Positions 18,871 to 29,624 are shown, counted from the first letter of the stretch. The stretch: 64,000 nucleotides of DNA from Trichomonas tenax (GCA_023091735.1 JALKBU010000006.1:1-64000); one strand, 5' to 3'. Made by a program: numbers and translations. The notes: generated by a model from the sequence alone, not told the origin.

Positions 18871-19983
18871 ATGTTGTTCACTCTTTTCGTTCAAATTCCA
18901 AGGGGAGCACATCCATCTACTTGGGATTTGTACAGAAAAAACATCAATGAAGTCAAGAAATACTTCACCTGCTTTGATGGATCAGGGATTATCGATATTA
19001 AATATATCAATGATAATTATAAAGACTGTGATGATGGATCTGATGAGCCAGGAACTCCAGCTTCAAACAATGGAACATTTTATTGCATAAACAAAGGTAA
19101 TAAACCAAAAGAAATACAGAAATGGAGTGTCTATGATGGTGAATGCGACTGCTGTGATGGATCAGACGAGGAAGGAAATCCAAGAGCTAAATGTTCTTAT
19201 ACATGTCGTGATGTCGTTTCAGAAGTTGACAATTACATTAAAAAATTCGAGAAAATATATCGAGACGGGCTGAAAATTGGCCAAAAATTAGTTGAAAGAA
19301 GTAATAAAATCGTTGATGATGCGAGGAGATATATTGAAAATAATGAAAATTATCATGCCCAATTAAATAGAACATACAATCAAGCCAAATCACAATTTGA
19401 AAGTCAATACAAGAATAAGAGGAACCAATGTACACCAAATGGGTTCCAACAATTTATCCAATCATTATATCGAATTCCTTTTGGTGAGAAATCTAGAAAT
19501 AACTTCTGGGAAATTCTCGACGAATGGAAAGTTAACAATATCAAGTACAAACTCGCATTTATTTCTAATAAACTCGAAGAATCAAGGAATATCACGCAAT
19601 TATCTGACCAAATTAAGCCCTTCATCTCAATAGGAAAAGACCCAATATTAGCTGAAGGCTACAAGCTTATAATGCTTGATGATTTTAAGTCAAGGTTTAA
19701 TAATTTAGGTCGATTTGATGGTTATGAAAACAAAAAGCTTATTTACGAAAATGGAGATAGTTGTTTTCTAATAAATGCTCCAAGGCGTTCAGAGATCACA
19801 ACACATTGTTGGAGCACAACTATATTAACCAATATTAAAGAATCCAGTACTTGCTTTTTTACTGCAGATTTAACTTCTCCAATTTTCTGCAATGAGGAAG
19901 AAATCGAGTTACTTAGGCTCAAGACTATCGAAGAACTTGAAAAAATTGAAAAAGATTTCAATAATTATACACCTACAATGTGA
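18871..19983 (+). CDS. Glucosidase II beta subunit-like protein
   Basis: A 370-residue ER protein. After a short hydrophobic N-terminus come two LDLa-like cysteine modules with D-C-D-D-G-S-D-E-P-G-T (about 50-60) and D-C-C-D-G-S-D-E (about 90-97), the calcium-binding signature of GII beta (PRKCSH). A charged coiled-coil middle follows (about 115-190), and a C-terminal region with the MRH pattern: G-R-F-D-G-Y, N-G-D-S-C-F, the R-R-S-E-I-T-T-H-C-W block, and paired cysteines to about 345. The MRH domain binds mannose and helps GII alpha trim glucose from N-glycans. It is shorter than animal versions because the acidic middle is reduced, and it has no visible HDEL-type tail; retention would come through GII alpha. 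Confidence 0.85.
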   Translation: MLFTLFVQIPRGAHPSTWDLYRKNINEVKKYFTCFDGSGIIDIKYINDNYKDCDDGSDEPGTPASNNGTFYCINKGNKPKEIQKWSVYDGECDCCDGSDEEGNPRAKCSYTCRDVVSEVDNYIKKFEKIYRDGLKIGQKLVERSNKIVDDARRYIENNENYHAQLNRTYNQAKSQFESQYKNKRNQCTPNGFQQFIQSLYRIPFGEKSRNNFWEILDEWKVNNIKYKLAFISNKLEESRNITQLSDQIKPFISIGKDPILAEGYKLIMLDDFKSRFNNLGRFDGYENKKLIYENGDSCFLINAPRRSEITTHCWSTTILTNIKESSTCFFTADLTSPIFCNEEEIELLRLKTIEELEKIEKDFNNYTPTM

Positions 19984-20072
19984 ATTTTTACGAATCAATA
20001 TTTATACAGTAAACATGTTTTGATATTTGTATTCAACAAATCTTTTGAATACATTTGACTTAAGAATAATGC

Positions 20073-20429
20073 TTAATCTTGTTTCTTTGCTTTTTTATTT
20101 TTGCCTTTCTTAGTTTGCTTCGGCTCTTTTGGTTCCTCGTTTGAAGTTATCGCTTCTTCTTCTTTTTCAGCTTCTGGAGAATTTGGTTGTTTACAAAATA
20201 CAGAGATGCAATCCTCATAAATCAAATCCTTTACAGGTATTTCACGTATGTTTTGATCTTTGTTTTCAACTCCACTTATCATTAATTTTTCTGCGAGTGG
20301 AAAATCTTGAGCATATTGAGTTCTCAGAATGTTTTCGATCTCGGCCAGAGTCTCATCAGGCTGGGCTTCGATGTAGTAATGTTTCATATCATAACCTCTA
20401 AGTTTGACGAGGATAGTTGAAGAAGTCAT
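20073..20429 (-). CDS. Small ubiquitin-like domain protein with Lys-rich tail
   Basis: This is a 118-residue protein. Residues about 4-82 follow a ubiquitin-like beta-grasp order: I-L-V-K-L-R-G first strand, an A-E-I-E-N-I-L helix, L-M-I-S-G third strand, and a C-I-S-V-F last strand. A Glu-rich then Lys-rich disordered tail (about 85-118) follows, ending K-K-Q-D, with no di-glycine, so it is not a conjugatable modifier. It resembles the N-terminus of Rad23-like shuttle proteins but has no UBA domain. Specific role unknown. Confidence 0.65.
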   Translation of the reverse strand: MTSSTILVKLRGYDMKHYYIEAQPDETLAEIENILRTQYAQDFPLAEKLMISGVENKDQNIREIPVKDLIYEDCISVFCKQPNSPEAEKEEEAITSNEEPKEPKQTKKGKNKKAKKQD

Positions 20430-20810
20430 AATTTGGCACTTTTAGTTCACTTTAGATTGGTAAATTTTCACATTTTCTGGATATTCTAAAGCTTTCTGAT
20501 AAGCTCCCAACATCAAATGTCGTTACTACTCTTGGTACTGGATGATGTACGAAGATGTCATTATGTTAATTTCTGTAAATTATATATTTTAAATAATAAT
20601 GAATTTTTTCACATGAGTTCAAAAGATGTTGAGCTTGGAATACAACACAGATGAGCGGTATTCAATAAATAAGTTATACTCAGCTGATAAATCAATACTA
20701 TTCACAAAACAAATCTATAAATGTTGTGTTCAAGATCATAGCAGACAATATAAAATATACAATTTAATAAATAAGACAATAGTAATACAGTAATACATGA
20801 TCAATAAAAG
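20430..20810. other. Spacer upstream of a small gene
   Basis: AT-rich, no gene or repeat found. Confidence 0.5.
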
Positions 20811-21545
20811 TTACTCCTCATTTTCAACAACACTGTAGTATTCGTCATTCTGCCAGATCTTTAAGTTTCTTTCCATAGTGTTAAAAGCACTTTCTACTTC
20901 CATTGCATCTTCTGGCTTGATCATTTCCCTGTTTGCAGCAACATCATTAATTGCAGAATTGAGCATTTGAATAGCATCGCCTTTTTCTTTGAGATGCTCA
21001 TATCTAAAGACTGCTGCATTCAAAATTGTTCCCAATCTGACGGGATCAACTGGTGATAATGTTTGTTCACATATTTCTATGGCTTTTAAGTATGCTGCTT
21101 GACCTTCCACAGTACCGTAATTCTTTTGTACTAAGTCTGAAGTTTCAGCGATATATCGGTACATATCACCTTTAATTTTATAATAGAAAGCCATTGCAAC
21201 AGGATCTGTGCATTGACTTATTAGGGTACAATCTATTATTTCAATCGATTTTTGTGCATGAGCAATGATTTTATTTCCTAGTTGGACTTTGTATGTTTGT
21301 AATTTCATGGCTCTATCGGACATTCCTTCATTCATGCACTGCCTGTAGTATGCCTCGATTGTTCTGTGTGACGATCGGCAAGAATCTATGGCTGTTTTGT
21401 AGACAATGAAAAATATTTGTCTCTCTGTTTTGTCTAGTTCTTGTTTCATTTCTAAAAGCGAATCCATCATCTTGATTGCATCGTCAAAACGACAGAATCT
21501 GCTCAGTAATTTAATACCATAGATTATATCTTCAAATTCGCTCAT
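20811..21545 (-). CDS. 14-3-3 protein
   Basis: The 244-residue all-helical protein has the normal 14-3-3 length. The phosphopeptide-binding residues are in place: Lys50, Arg57, Arg61, Arg130-Tyr131 (in K-G-D-M-Y-R-Y) and Asn176 (in L-G-T-I-L-N-A-A-V-F). The C-terminus is an acidic tail. It should bind phosphoserine/threonine client proteins in the cytosol; conservation of the groove argues for function although the overall sequence is divergent. The start is the ATG at 21545; the frame is open upstream but has no earlier ATG. A tRNA gene on the same strand ends 83 bp before this start, so the promoter must fit in that gap together with a Pol III terminator. Confidence 0.9.
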   Translation of the reverse strand: MSEFEDIIYGIKLLSRFCRFDDAIKMMDSLLEMKQELDKTERQIFFIVYKTAIDSCRSSHRTIEAYYRQCMNEGMSDRAMKLQTYKVQLGNKIIAHAQKSIEIIDCTLISQCTDPVAMAFYYKIKGDMYRYIAETSDLVQKNYGTVEGQAAYLKAIEICEQTLSPVDPVRLGTILNAAVFRYEHLKEKGDAIQMLNSAINDVAANREMIKPEDAMEVESAFNTMERNLKIWQNDEYYSVVENEE

Positions 21546-21610
21546 GGGAATAATCTTTTTAATAAAGGGGTCAACTTCAATCAAGAGGGAAAAGATTGTA
21601 AAATAAATTG

Positions 21611-21626
21611 AAAAAAAAAAAAAAAA
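21611..21626 (-). terminator. Pol III terminator (T16)
   Basis: Sixteen consecutive T on the minus strand immediately after the tRNA 3' end. Confidence 0.8.
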
Positions 21627-21627
21627 T

Positions 21628-21699
21628 TGCGCAACCCGGGAATCGAACCCGGCCTAAAGGTTTGGGAAACCCTCATGCTAACCGATACACCAGTTGCGC
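21628..21699 (-). tRNA. tRNA-Gly (anticodon CCC)
   Basis: A 72-nt gene with discriminator A and no intron. The acceptor stem is 7 bp (GCGCAAC/GTTGCGC). The D arm has 3 bp with loop TATCGGTTAG; the anticodon stem is AGGGT/ACCTT with loop TTCCCAA. The variable loop is 4 nt, and the T arm is CCGGG-TTCGATT-CCCGG. The internal B box (GGTTCGATTCC) is perfect. It reads GGG codons. Confidence 0.95.
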
Positions 21700-21766
21700 A
21701 TTCAATAAATTTTAAGATTTAAGGTCTCTTGAAAATGAATATCAACTTCTCTATCTCAGTATTTTG

Positions 21767-21772
21767 TCACTT
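21767..21772 (+). promoter_or_regulatory. Initiator of the RalGAP-like gene
   Basis: A perfect TCACTT lies 12 nt upstream of the ATG. It lies only about 70 bp from the 5' end of the divergent tRNA gene. Confidence 0.65.
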
Positions 21773-21780
21773 TTCAAAAA

Positions 21781-24700
21781 ATGACTGCTCCTTTTCCAAT
21801 TTTTGCAACACAGGTTCGAGATGATGAGCAGTTCTTGAAAAGCTTCATGGACAATGGATTCGATAACATGTTTCACGAAGTCTATGAATTCATTAGTCAA
21901 TATCAAAAACCAACTAAAAAGGGGATTTTCACAAAAACTCCATTAAAACGTGTTCTTACTTTATTAGAAAGTGTAGAAATTGTTTTAGAACGCTCAAAAA
22001 TACAACATTACAAAAAAGAAATGATTCCAGATATCACCAATACATTTATCGCGATACTTCACCCACTTACTCCACCAGAAATCAGAACAATAGGTGTCCA
22101 TCTATACGTTAAGTTCATTAATATTCTCGAAGATTTATCCCCTCAATACGTTGAAAATTTCGAACACTTAGTTTTTGATTTTTCTCTTCTTCCTGAAGAT
22201 GTTGTCAGCAAATACAAATTAAATATTCAAATCGACCCAGAATTACGTATTCAAAACACAGATCCAATCGTTAGACCAAATAGCTCTTTCTTAGAACATG
22301 TAGAATACGTATTGAACCAAATTCTCACTCTTAAGGACTCGCGTACAAGCACTTTCAATTGTTGGTGGAGTATTGTTCTCAAGAGATTAATAGGTGTTGC
22401 TTTTAAGAGTGTTACTGAGAAGATTTATCCAAATACACTATGTTATGGCATTAATGGGCAAGTTCCATGGGAGCTCGAAAGAATATTCTTAGCTTTTATA
22501 ACCAGAATTTACCCAAATCCCGAATTTTTAACATGCATTCTTGGAACACCAAATACACCAGCGTATTTATACGCAATACTAAATCAATGTGCAACAGATG
22601 ATATCAAACATCCAGAAGCATTCGATTTTATTATTAATTTTATCAAACTTGTTTGTGGGAACATTACAGTACTTGACTCACTTAAGAAATCCTATAGCAT
22701 TATCTTCCCGCATCTTATTTTCTGCATTCAAAAACTTTTTGAGTACACATTTATTATTAATGATACAAGAGCTGATCAACGCATAAACACATGCATAGAC
22801 ACACTTAAAATCATGATTGATGTATTTTACAAATCATTCGATGATAAATCTCAATACGACTTTGCAACACAGTTATCAGATCTTTCTGAAATTAAGAATT
22901 TATCAAGTTCTCTTCATGTGGTATCAATTCTCTTGTCATCAAGTATAAATTTAAAGATCATGGGTCCTAAGTACTGGGAATGTATTGTTAAAGGCGGCGG
23001 TTGTCAACGACATTCATATCTAACATCAATTGCTGATTTCAGCTCATTCTTTGCATTCAATATGCTTGGAAAATTACTGAATTTTAAGTATTCACAGATA
23101 CCAGAAGCAATATTAGCAATGCACCAAGAAAGCGACTGGATGGGCGAAAATGGTCTCTGGCTTTCCAAACTTGACTCGCTAACAGAAAATCCAATTAGTA
23201 TATTCTCATTCTTCTTGCAATATAGAAACGAACTTACATTACCTGAAATATGGAATGATACATCAATCCAAAAGGTTAAGTTGCAGCCATTGAATATTTT
23301 TGATTGGGGCTTTGAAGAGTATTTGACATTAATGCGTGTATTCATCAAAGCATTTGACTGGACAAAGGTTAATGATGATATCGACCTTCAGTTTTCATTG
23401 TATTTAGTTGGAGCTTCATTTATATTCCCACTTCTCAAAATGACCAAAGTATTACCACCAACACTCAAATACAATACAGGTTTCTTATTAGGTGAATTTT
23501 ACGACTGGTTGAATGAAGCAGTTGCACCCAAGGTTTCCAACAAATTGATTGTTGTTCATGCACTGAGACTTCTTGGCGAAATAATCTGTCGTCCAGAATC
23601 AGATTCATTCATATCTGATGAAAAACTTGCTGAGTTTTATCTAGTTTTGAAATCTCATATTGCTGATGACAGTATGAAAGTCAAACAAACAGCACTTGCT
23701 TATGCATGTAGATGTTTGTTGGTTGGATTGAGAGGATCGAATTTACTTCTCACAACAATTTGCCAGGCTCTTCCAACATTATTAATATCAATTGATGGTG
23801 GAATTGAAATTGAATTCACTGAAAAAAGTGCAATTGCAATAGCCATTTGTGCAATCGGTGATTGTAGTACACAAAACAAACTGACACAATCGGATAATAC
23901 CGAAAGGATCACTAATAAGATCAAAGCTGTTGAGTTCTGTTTTGAGCTCCCACCATCGTTAAGGATTCCAACATTGATTCAAATAATCACTGAGGAGTGT
24001 GTTAATAACAGAGATGAAGTCATTGAGAACTGTCTTACATCTCTTTTGAAATCTCTGAAATCTCGCTCTCTTGAAGATGTTTATAGCTTCCTTGGCTTGC
24101 TCAATGTATTCCCTGAACTTGAGAAATGTCATACTGGTTCAATTTCAAGAGTATTAACAGCGTTATTAAATTCAATTGAAATATTTACTGAAGGTGATGA
24201 AAACCTCTACTATGTAACTGTAATGCTTGCATCTGAGGCTTTAATCAACTCCTCATCAATTATTGATGTGAGCACTCATTATAAGCATTATAAGAATATC
24301 GCTCAAAACTGGGGTCTGAATTTAGATACATGCAAGTTCTCACCAGAGTGCCAGCAGAAACTTCATTATGCATTGCTATATATTTCATCAAATTTCACAA
24401 GATTCCATTATCCAACTGAGGAAACTGTTGTTGGAGGTAATATGGAAAAATCAGCAGTATTTAAGTATTCCCAGATTGATGATATTTTGAGATTAGAAAA
24501 ATCTCGCTTAGTTTCTGACTTACCAGTTACAAGATCTGCCTGGGATTACAAATGTGTTCATCCAGTATACTCCGATGTCAACTCAGTCATCAAGACTGTT
24601 GAATCTAATATTCCAATTCCATCTCCCAACGATTCTGGTGCACAGAAGCAATTTACCAATCATATCGAAAACTTTGTTACCGACTTATTCTCGAACAAGT

Positions 24701-25497
24701 TACCATCTATGGGTGTTGAGTCTAACATTTGCACCCCAGATGAATTTGGTGCAAAATCCATCAATTCACAAAGTCTTGCTAAAAATACTTTACCTCAGTG
24801 TGCCTCTCAGAGAGTTCCTCCTTCGACAACTGGTCATGATACTGCTGCCTTTATGACATCTTTCAACTTCTTCGATATCCTTGAATCACACAGAGTTCTT
24901 CCATCTGTCAGTTCTGATTCCTCTCAGAAAATGCAAAATCTCGATAGCCAATCATTTAGGCATTCAATATTTGCAAGATTTTCAAATCTTTCATCAAACT
25001 TAACCAACACTGAGTGCTTTGAAGATTTCAAGCGTGCACTTGGTTTTGTTTCACAAAATGGAGATATTATTAACACCACATATGGCCACAATATAGTATT
25101 TACCAATGAACGCTCTATTGGTGCAGCCATTGTTGTTTGGGCTGAAAATATGACAAAATCTGAGTTAGTTCAAACATTTAGCGCCGAAAACACCTTAAGA
25201 ATTGAAATTATACCGACACACTGTGGCCTGTTTGATGTCAGGACAACATCATCAATTAAGCTTAATGAAGATATTGTCCAGATGAAACGTGCTTTTGTTA
25301 CGAAGAGATCTCTTCCACTATTCGTTCTTTCTCAGATAATGGCTTCAGTTCATACAATTCAGATAAAGGAAAATAATGCTCACGAGCCATTCATTTCTCA
25401 TGGAAATCTCATCAGGGAAATGAAGAATTCTGATTTCCACTCCCATCCTGTTACACTGCTGTGTCCAAAAAAGGTTCTTCAGGAAGTGCAGCAGTAA
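21781..25497 (+). CDS. RalGAP/tuberin-like protein (divergent Rap/Ran-GAP domain)
   Basis: This large protein of 1238 residues is a long alpha-solenoid (about 1-900) followed by a mixed domain (about 1040-1200). That domain follows the Rap/Ran-GAP order: an F-x-x-F-x-x-A-L-G helix, a G-x-N strand, a S-I-G-A-A-I-V-V-W strand and a C-terminal block with L-P-x-F-V and paired small residues. In active members the equivalent strand reads G-N-D and its Asn is the catalytic thumb; here it is G-A-A. The protein therefore looks like a non-catalytic subunit such as RalGAP beta, or a TSC/RalGAP relative that has lost activity. Expected role: regulating Rheb/Ral-type small GTPases. The domain call is by eye and moderate; the gene itself is clear (perfect initiator, intact 3.7-kb frame). 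Confidence 0.6.
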   Translation: MTAPFPIFATQVRDDEQFLKSFMDNGFDNMFHEVYEFISQYQKPTKKGIFTKTPLKRVLTLLESVEIVLERSKIQHYKKEMIPDITNTFIAILHPLTPPEIRTIGVHLYVKFINILEDLSPQYVENFEHLVFDFSLLPEDVVSKYKLNIQIDPELRIQNTDPIVRPNSSFLEHVEYVLNQILTLKDSRTSTFNCWWSIVLKRLIGVAFKSVTEKIYPNTLCYGINGQVPWELERIFLAFITRIYPNPEFLTCILGTPNTPAYLYAILNQCATDDIKHPEAFDFIINFIKLVCGNITVLDSLKKSYSIIFPHLIFCIQKLFEYTFIINDTRADQRINTCIDTLKIMIDVFYKSFDDKSQYDFATQLSDLSEIKNLSSSLHVVSILLSSSINLKIMGPKYWECIVKGGGCQRHSYLTSIADFSSFFAFNMLGKLLNFKYSQIPEAILAMHQESDWMGENGLWLSKLDSLTENPISIFSFFLQYRNELTLPEIWNDTSIQKVKLQPLNIFDWGFEEYLTLMRVFIKAFDWTKVNDDIDLQFSLYLVGASFIFPLLKMTKVLPPTLKYNTGFLLGEFYDWLNEAVAPKVSNKLIVVHALRLLGEIICRPESDSFISDEKLAEFYLVLKSHIADDSMKVKQTALAYACRCLLVGLRGSNLLLTTICQALPTLLISIDGGIEIEFTEKSAIAIAICAIGDCSTQNKLTQSDNTERITNKIKAVEFCFELPPSLRIPTLIQIITEECVNNRDEVIENCLTSLLKSLKSRSLEDVYSFLGLLNVFPELEKCHTGSISRVLTALLNSIEIFTEGDENLYYVTVMLASEALINSSSIIDVSTHYKHYKNIAQNWGLNLDTCKFSPECQQKLHYALLYISSNFTRFHYPTEETVVGGNMEKSAVFKYSQIDDILRLEKSRLVSDLPVTRSAWDYKCVHPVYSDVNSVIKTVESNIPIPSPNDSGAQKQFTNHIENFVTDLFSNKLPSMGVESNICTPDEFGAKSINSQSLAKNTLPQCASQRVPPSTTGHDTAAFMTSFNFFDILESHRVLPSVSSDSSQKMQNLDSQSFRHSIFARFSNLSSNLTNTECFEDFKRALGFVSQNGDIINTTYGHNIVFTNERSIGAAIVVWAENMTKSELVQTFSAENTLRIEIIPTHCGLFDVRTTSSIKLNEDIVQMKRAFVTKRSLPLFVLSQIMASVHTIQIKENNAHEPFISHGNLIREMKNSDFHSHPVTLLCPKKVLQEVQQ

Positions 25498-25557
25498 ATA
25501 TTAAGTAAAATATTGTTCTATATTTATTTGAATCTTATTCCCGATGTCAAAAATAAG

Positions 25558-25568
25558 TTTACATGTCA
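25558..25568. promoter_or_regulatory. Dispersed 11-bp motif TTTACATGTCA
   Basis: Exact copy in the short spacer between two plus-strand genes, about 104 bp upstream of the next ATG and 60 bp downstream of the previous stop codon. Confidence 0.4.
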
Positions 25569-25671
25569 AAATTTTATCAAAAATAACGTATATTTTTAGA
25601 AAAATGCAAAACAAGCTCTTTTATACAAAGATTATCAATAATCAAGTATTTTTATATTAAAATTTTAATTG

Positions 25672-26235
25672 ATGCACAAGACTTCTTCACCACAGATCGG
25701 AGGAGCTCCTTGTCGCCGAAACAAAAGAGAGGAATACCTCAGAAAATACAAAAATTGGGGTGCGCAGCCTGTGGAACGGTCAATTACAAAATCAGGAATT
25801 CAAGAATTAGAGCCATATCAAGAAAAACCGCGTAAAAGTGTTCCACACTATATATCAGGATCAAATACAACACCAAAACCTACACAAACAGATCAATCAA
25901 ATCCAAATACAATGACTGTTATTCGATTAGGAGAGCCAAATGTAGTATCAATTGACAGGCAATGCAGAACGCCAACAATTCCGTCAAGATTGAAGTTGAA
26001 ATTGCCAACTAAACCAAGAGTTCATAATACAACTCGAATTTACGATCAATCTAAGTCATTGTCATGGAAGTACTATGGAGAGGTTGACAATGTCATGGGA
26101 TGTTTGACAGAACACATTCGTGTTCGGCAAACACCTCGAATTTATGCTAAAGCAGCTCTCTTTTCATCCAGGAATACGAGCTCACTTCTAACAACACCAA
26201 CAAATAGTTCAACACTCTTCCAATCAACCTATTAA
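25672..26235 (+). CDS. Basic, probably disordered 187-residue protein
   Basis: No family recognised. The protein is rich in Lys, Arg, Thr, Pro and Ser, with almost no long hydrophobic segments. It contains several Arg/Lys-Pro-Arg stretches and a W-K-Y-Y-G motif near residue 125, and ends in a Ser/Thr-rich tail. Such proteins often associate with microtubules, nucleic acid or the nuclear envelope, but nothing decides this here. The frame is intact for 187 codons, and the start is the first ATG. A downstream gene is 2.2 kb away. Confidence 0.55.
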   Translation: MHKTSSPQIGGAPCRRNKREEYLRKYKNWGAQPVERSITKSGIQELEPYQEKPRKSVPHYISGSNTTPKPTQTDQSNPNTMTVIRLGEPNVVSIDRQCRTPTIPSRLKLKLPTKPRVHNTTRIYDQSKSLSWKYYGEVDNVMGCLTEHIRVRQTPRIYAKAALFSSRNTSSLLTTPTNSSTLFQSTY

Positions 26236-28417
26236 TTATATTTTTTTAATTTGTTTATTAAATCGTTCTATGTTTATTCATTTAACTACCGAGTTGTTTA
26301 CAAATTTTTAAAATGAAACATGATCTTCTTTCCTTGTAGTTATCTTTATCTTTATATTATGAAAATTTAATTATTTCATCACTTGGATCGCTTCGTATGC
26401 GTGTTACATTTCCTATAGCTTGTAAAATACAGGACCGAAGAGTTCCATTTGATTCACATCATTTAAATGATTTTCTAAATTTTCATTGATATTTTGATGA
26501 ATTATGTTCTTTCTTGAATGTATTAACATCCCACGCATCATTAAAATTCATTGCATCATTAAGCCTACGTTTTATACCATATGGGCAAATGATTTTGCAT
26601 TTCAATCAAATGAATAAGGATTGCGACAGTTGGCTTCATTGGTAATGCATATAACATTGAGAACACATTGTTATCAGTGTTATATTAAAACAAACCCGGT
26701 GATTCCAAAATTAATAAAATTGTTGATAATTCATATATGATTAGAACAAACACAGACTAAGCAATACTTCGCCGAATGGCGGATACAGGGTTTCAAAATA
26801 ATAAACTTGGAAAAATAAAATGCCAAATCATTAAAATGTCACATTACTCACCGGTGTTTCAACTCTCAATTTTTGGTCCTTTTTCAAAAATAATTATATA
26901 TTTAGAATCTACATATGATACTGTTATTAGAATAAACAACTAAAAGTGAGATGTTGTAAGGTAAATAAAAATGCTATGCATATGATTGCTAATTCATATA
27001 CCATAAATTAAGCGTTTTTATTTCTGACACTCGAGCTAAAATTCGATTTTTTAAAGAAAAAAGAGTTTTTATTTCTGTGCAGTCTGTATAGATTTTTCCA
27101 AAAAAATAAGTCGACAAAAAGACACCATTAATACTTTAGCATTAATGTGCCAATCTAGTTTTTAGAAATATCATCAATGATTCATTTTATCCAGATAATA
27201 TTGTTTTTTTCAAGTGAAGGATCGCAACCACATCAGTACATACTAGTATAGACTGAATAGCACATTCTAATATACTATTGTTGCATGATAATTCTGAGAT
27301 CTTTCATTTCTATGATATACATTGAAGTGCAAGTCTCTAAAGCAATACTACCATTCATTATTAATGCAATATTCAATATTATTGGTATTCATGAAAACAA
27401 AAAACCTTTTTTGAAATTTTCAATATTATTTTTTATTGATAATCTGCATTAATTTCAAGTTTTTCCAATATCAAACTGTTAGACAATACTATATTCAACT
27501 AACGAATTGGCACAAAACAATGTAAAGGATCATTCCAATAAACGTATTTCTGACCGGCTCAATATAGATGCAACAGGAAGAAAATGTGCTGCACCCTGTT
27601 AAGGTTCGTATTAATATTACTGAATTGTATTTTGAATCAAGATCGAAGTCCTTTTGTGTTTATTTTTTTAAAAGAAGTAAACTGTGATGTAAGAGATAAC
27701 ATGTATGAGGTGTTACGAGAATAATTATCCTGTTATTTAAAGTAAATACTTTTAAACTTGTAAATCGACATTTTGAAATTAGATGTTTATACAATAATGA
27801 ATAATTGTATATGTAATCCTAACTACATGTTACTCATGTATAAATTTGGAAAGCTTTGATCAGTTCTATTTCGGATTCTTGACGAAATTTCGATATCAAC
27901 GATAAAGGCTTTTGATCGAGGTTTTAGTATGATAATATTGATGTAAATAGCTTGTGTGTTATATTCTCAATGCTTCTTGTGTTAAAAAGCACCTTTCACT
28001 AAGAATATGATTTGCATCTTTGTTAAAAAGGCGAATTGTGAATTGAAAAAGGAGTGGAAGCATCGTTGTGCCTTTGCAAGCTTACACACTAAGTCTGGTA
28101 GCTTGAAAGTGGCCAGGGGCGAAAATAGAGAGTTGAAACTCCTCTCATTACTCAATGGTTAATTCACACAAATAAGTAACTTCTAATTTCGATTCATTTA
28201 GAAATTTTGATATAAAATTGTGCAATATTAGGTAACACCTTCAGCTATGGAATTACGAGACTTAAACATAAAAAATAATTCGAGGATTACGCCCTCAAGA
28301 AGTTGCATTCAATATAATTATCCTGAATTTAGATTTTACCCAAATTCTTGAGATCATTGGTTTCCAATACAAATACCAAAAAATCCGAATTTTAACCAAC
28401 TTTACTTCATTTCTTTA
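26236..28417. other. 2.2-kb gene desert
   Basis: No intact gene. Both strands are full of stops. A 51-codon ATG frame at 28007-28162 has higher GC than its flanks and a basic, protein-like translation, but I do not recognise it. The region abuts a decayed glycosyltransferase and may be old mobile or pseudogene DNA. Confidence 0.5.
28007..28162 (+). other. Short open frame, possibly a relic
   Basis: 51 residues, Lys/Arg-rich, GC content visibly above the flanks. No initiator and no recognised family; it could be a remnant of a transposon protein. Confidence 0.2.
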
Positions 28418-29505
28418 ATGTATGATAAGAGACACCACGTGAAAACAGCTGGAGTAATATCCTGCCTGTTGATAGTATCTGCTGTTATTGTTTTTGCGGA
28501 CATAGCTTCAAATCAGATCCCAAAAAGCATGATGTCAGTTTAGCAGAAAAGGCAAACAAAACTACTCCACACACAGCGAAATTCGCTAAGAATTTAAATA
28601 TCAATTCAAGTTACATTGATGATTATGAATATTTAGAATATTTATCTAATGCGACATATACTGCGGAAAACGGAAACATTCACAAGTTCTATCAGTTCAA
28701 GATTGCATATGTGGATGCTCAGATGGTCTACTATAACCAGACATCTCTCTTGTTTAACCTCGGACTGGCCAAGCATATTTCAGAAATTAATGCAATCTTG
28801 TATGCTCACTATGGAATAGTGGTACGTACTGACTATCAAGAATACGATTATATGATTCATGAAATACTTGGAATTTTAATAATGTATTCAGAAAGACTCT
28901 TAAATAACAGATACACTTATGTTATACATAATTATGAATCCGATCAGACAGTTGTTGATCATATAAAAGCCCTCGGATTTAATGATTTGGATGTTGTTCA
29001 AGTTACCAAAGATGTATTTTTTTTTTTGCTACAATCTATATGTGATAAAGCCAGAATCAAGTTCTAATATCTTCGAGGCGAGCCGGTTTTCCAACTTATC
29101 CCGAGTTTATCGCAAAACATGAATTTAGAAATCATTACTCCTACAAGATATGTCATCATGAACAGTCAAAAGAAACGATTTTCTAACATTCCAGAGCTTC
29201 ATAGTGCCCTCAGCATTAAGTTTCCCAATGTTACTTTCGAACAGATCGAATACAGGTCCAGCATTAATGAATCAGCTAAAATGTTTGCAGAATCAAAAGT
29301 TATTAAAAGTTATGGTCACTTGTTGTTGTTTAATTGCATTTTCATGAACAAAGGTTCAGAAGTAGTTGGAATTGTTGAAAAAGGATCAAATCATCAGAAC
29401 TCCATCTTTTATGGTGCAATTGACATCTTTTACGTGGAACTTCAACATTCAGACAGAATTTTCAATAGAAAACTAAATATATCTGATGCTGTGAAAGCCA
29501 CTTAA
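28418..29505 (+). pseudogene. Broken GT61-type (DUF563) glycosyltransferase
   Basis: The start is good: ATG at 28418 with a TCATTT initiator 11 nt upstream, then a basic N-tail and a signal-anchor TM segment (about residues 10-25), the type II Golgi layout. The frame shifts once near 28500 and meets TAA at 29065-29067, after which the same frame continues to 29505. The C-terminal part carries the GT61 pattern: R-Y-V-I-M-N-S strand, N-I-P-E-L helix, F-E-Q-I-E-Y strand, a helix followed by S-Y-G-H (normally H-G-A), and C-I-F-M-N-K-G-S. GT61 enzymes add xylose or GlcNAc to glycoproteins. Two disruptions only, so inactivation looks recent. Family placement is by eye. Confidence 0.6.
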
Positions 29506-29624
29506 ATTGTTATTACATCTGTTAATAATCAACGTTATTCGAATTCGGAACGTTGAAAAAAATATGCAATAAAGCTATAATAAAAATATTTAAACAACAA
29601 TAATAAAACAATAAAAAATAGAAA

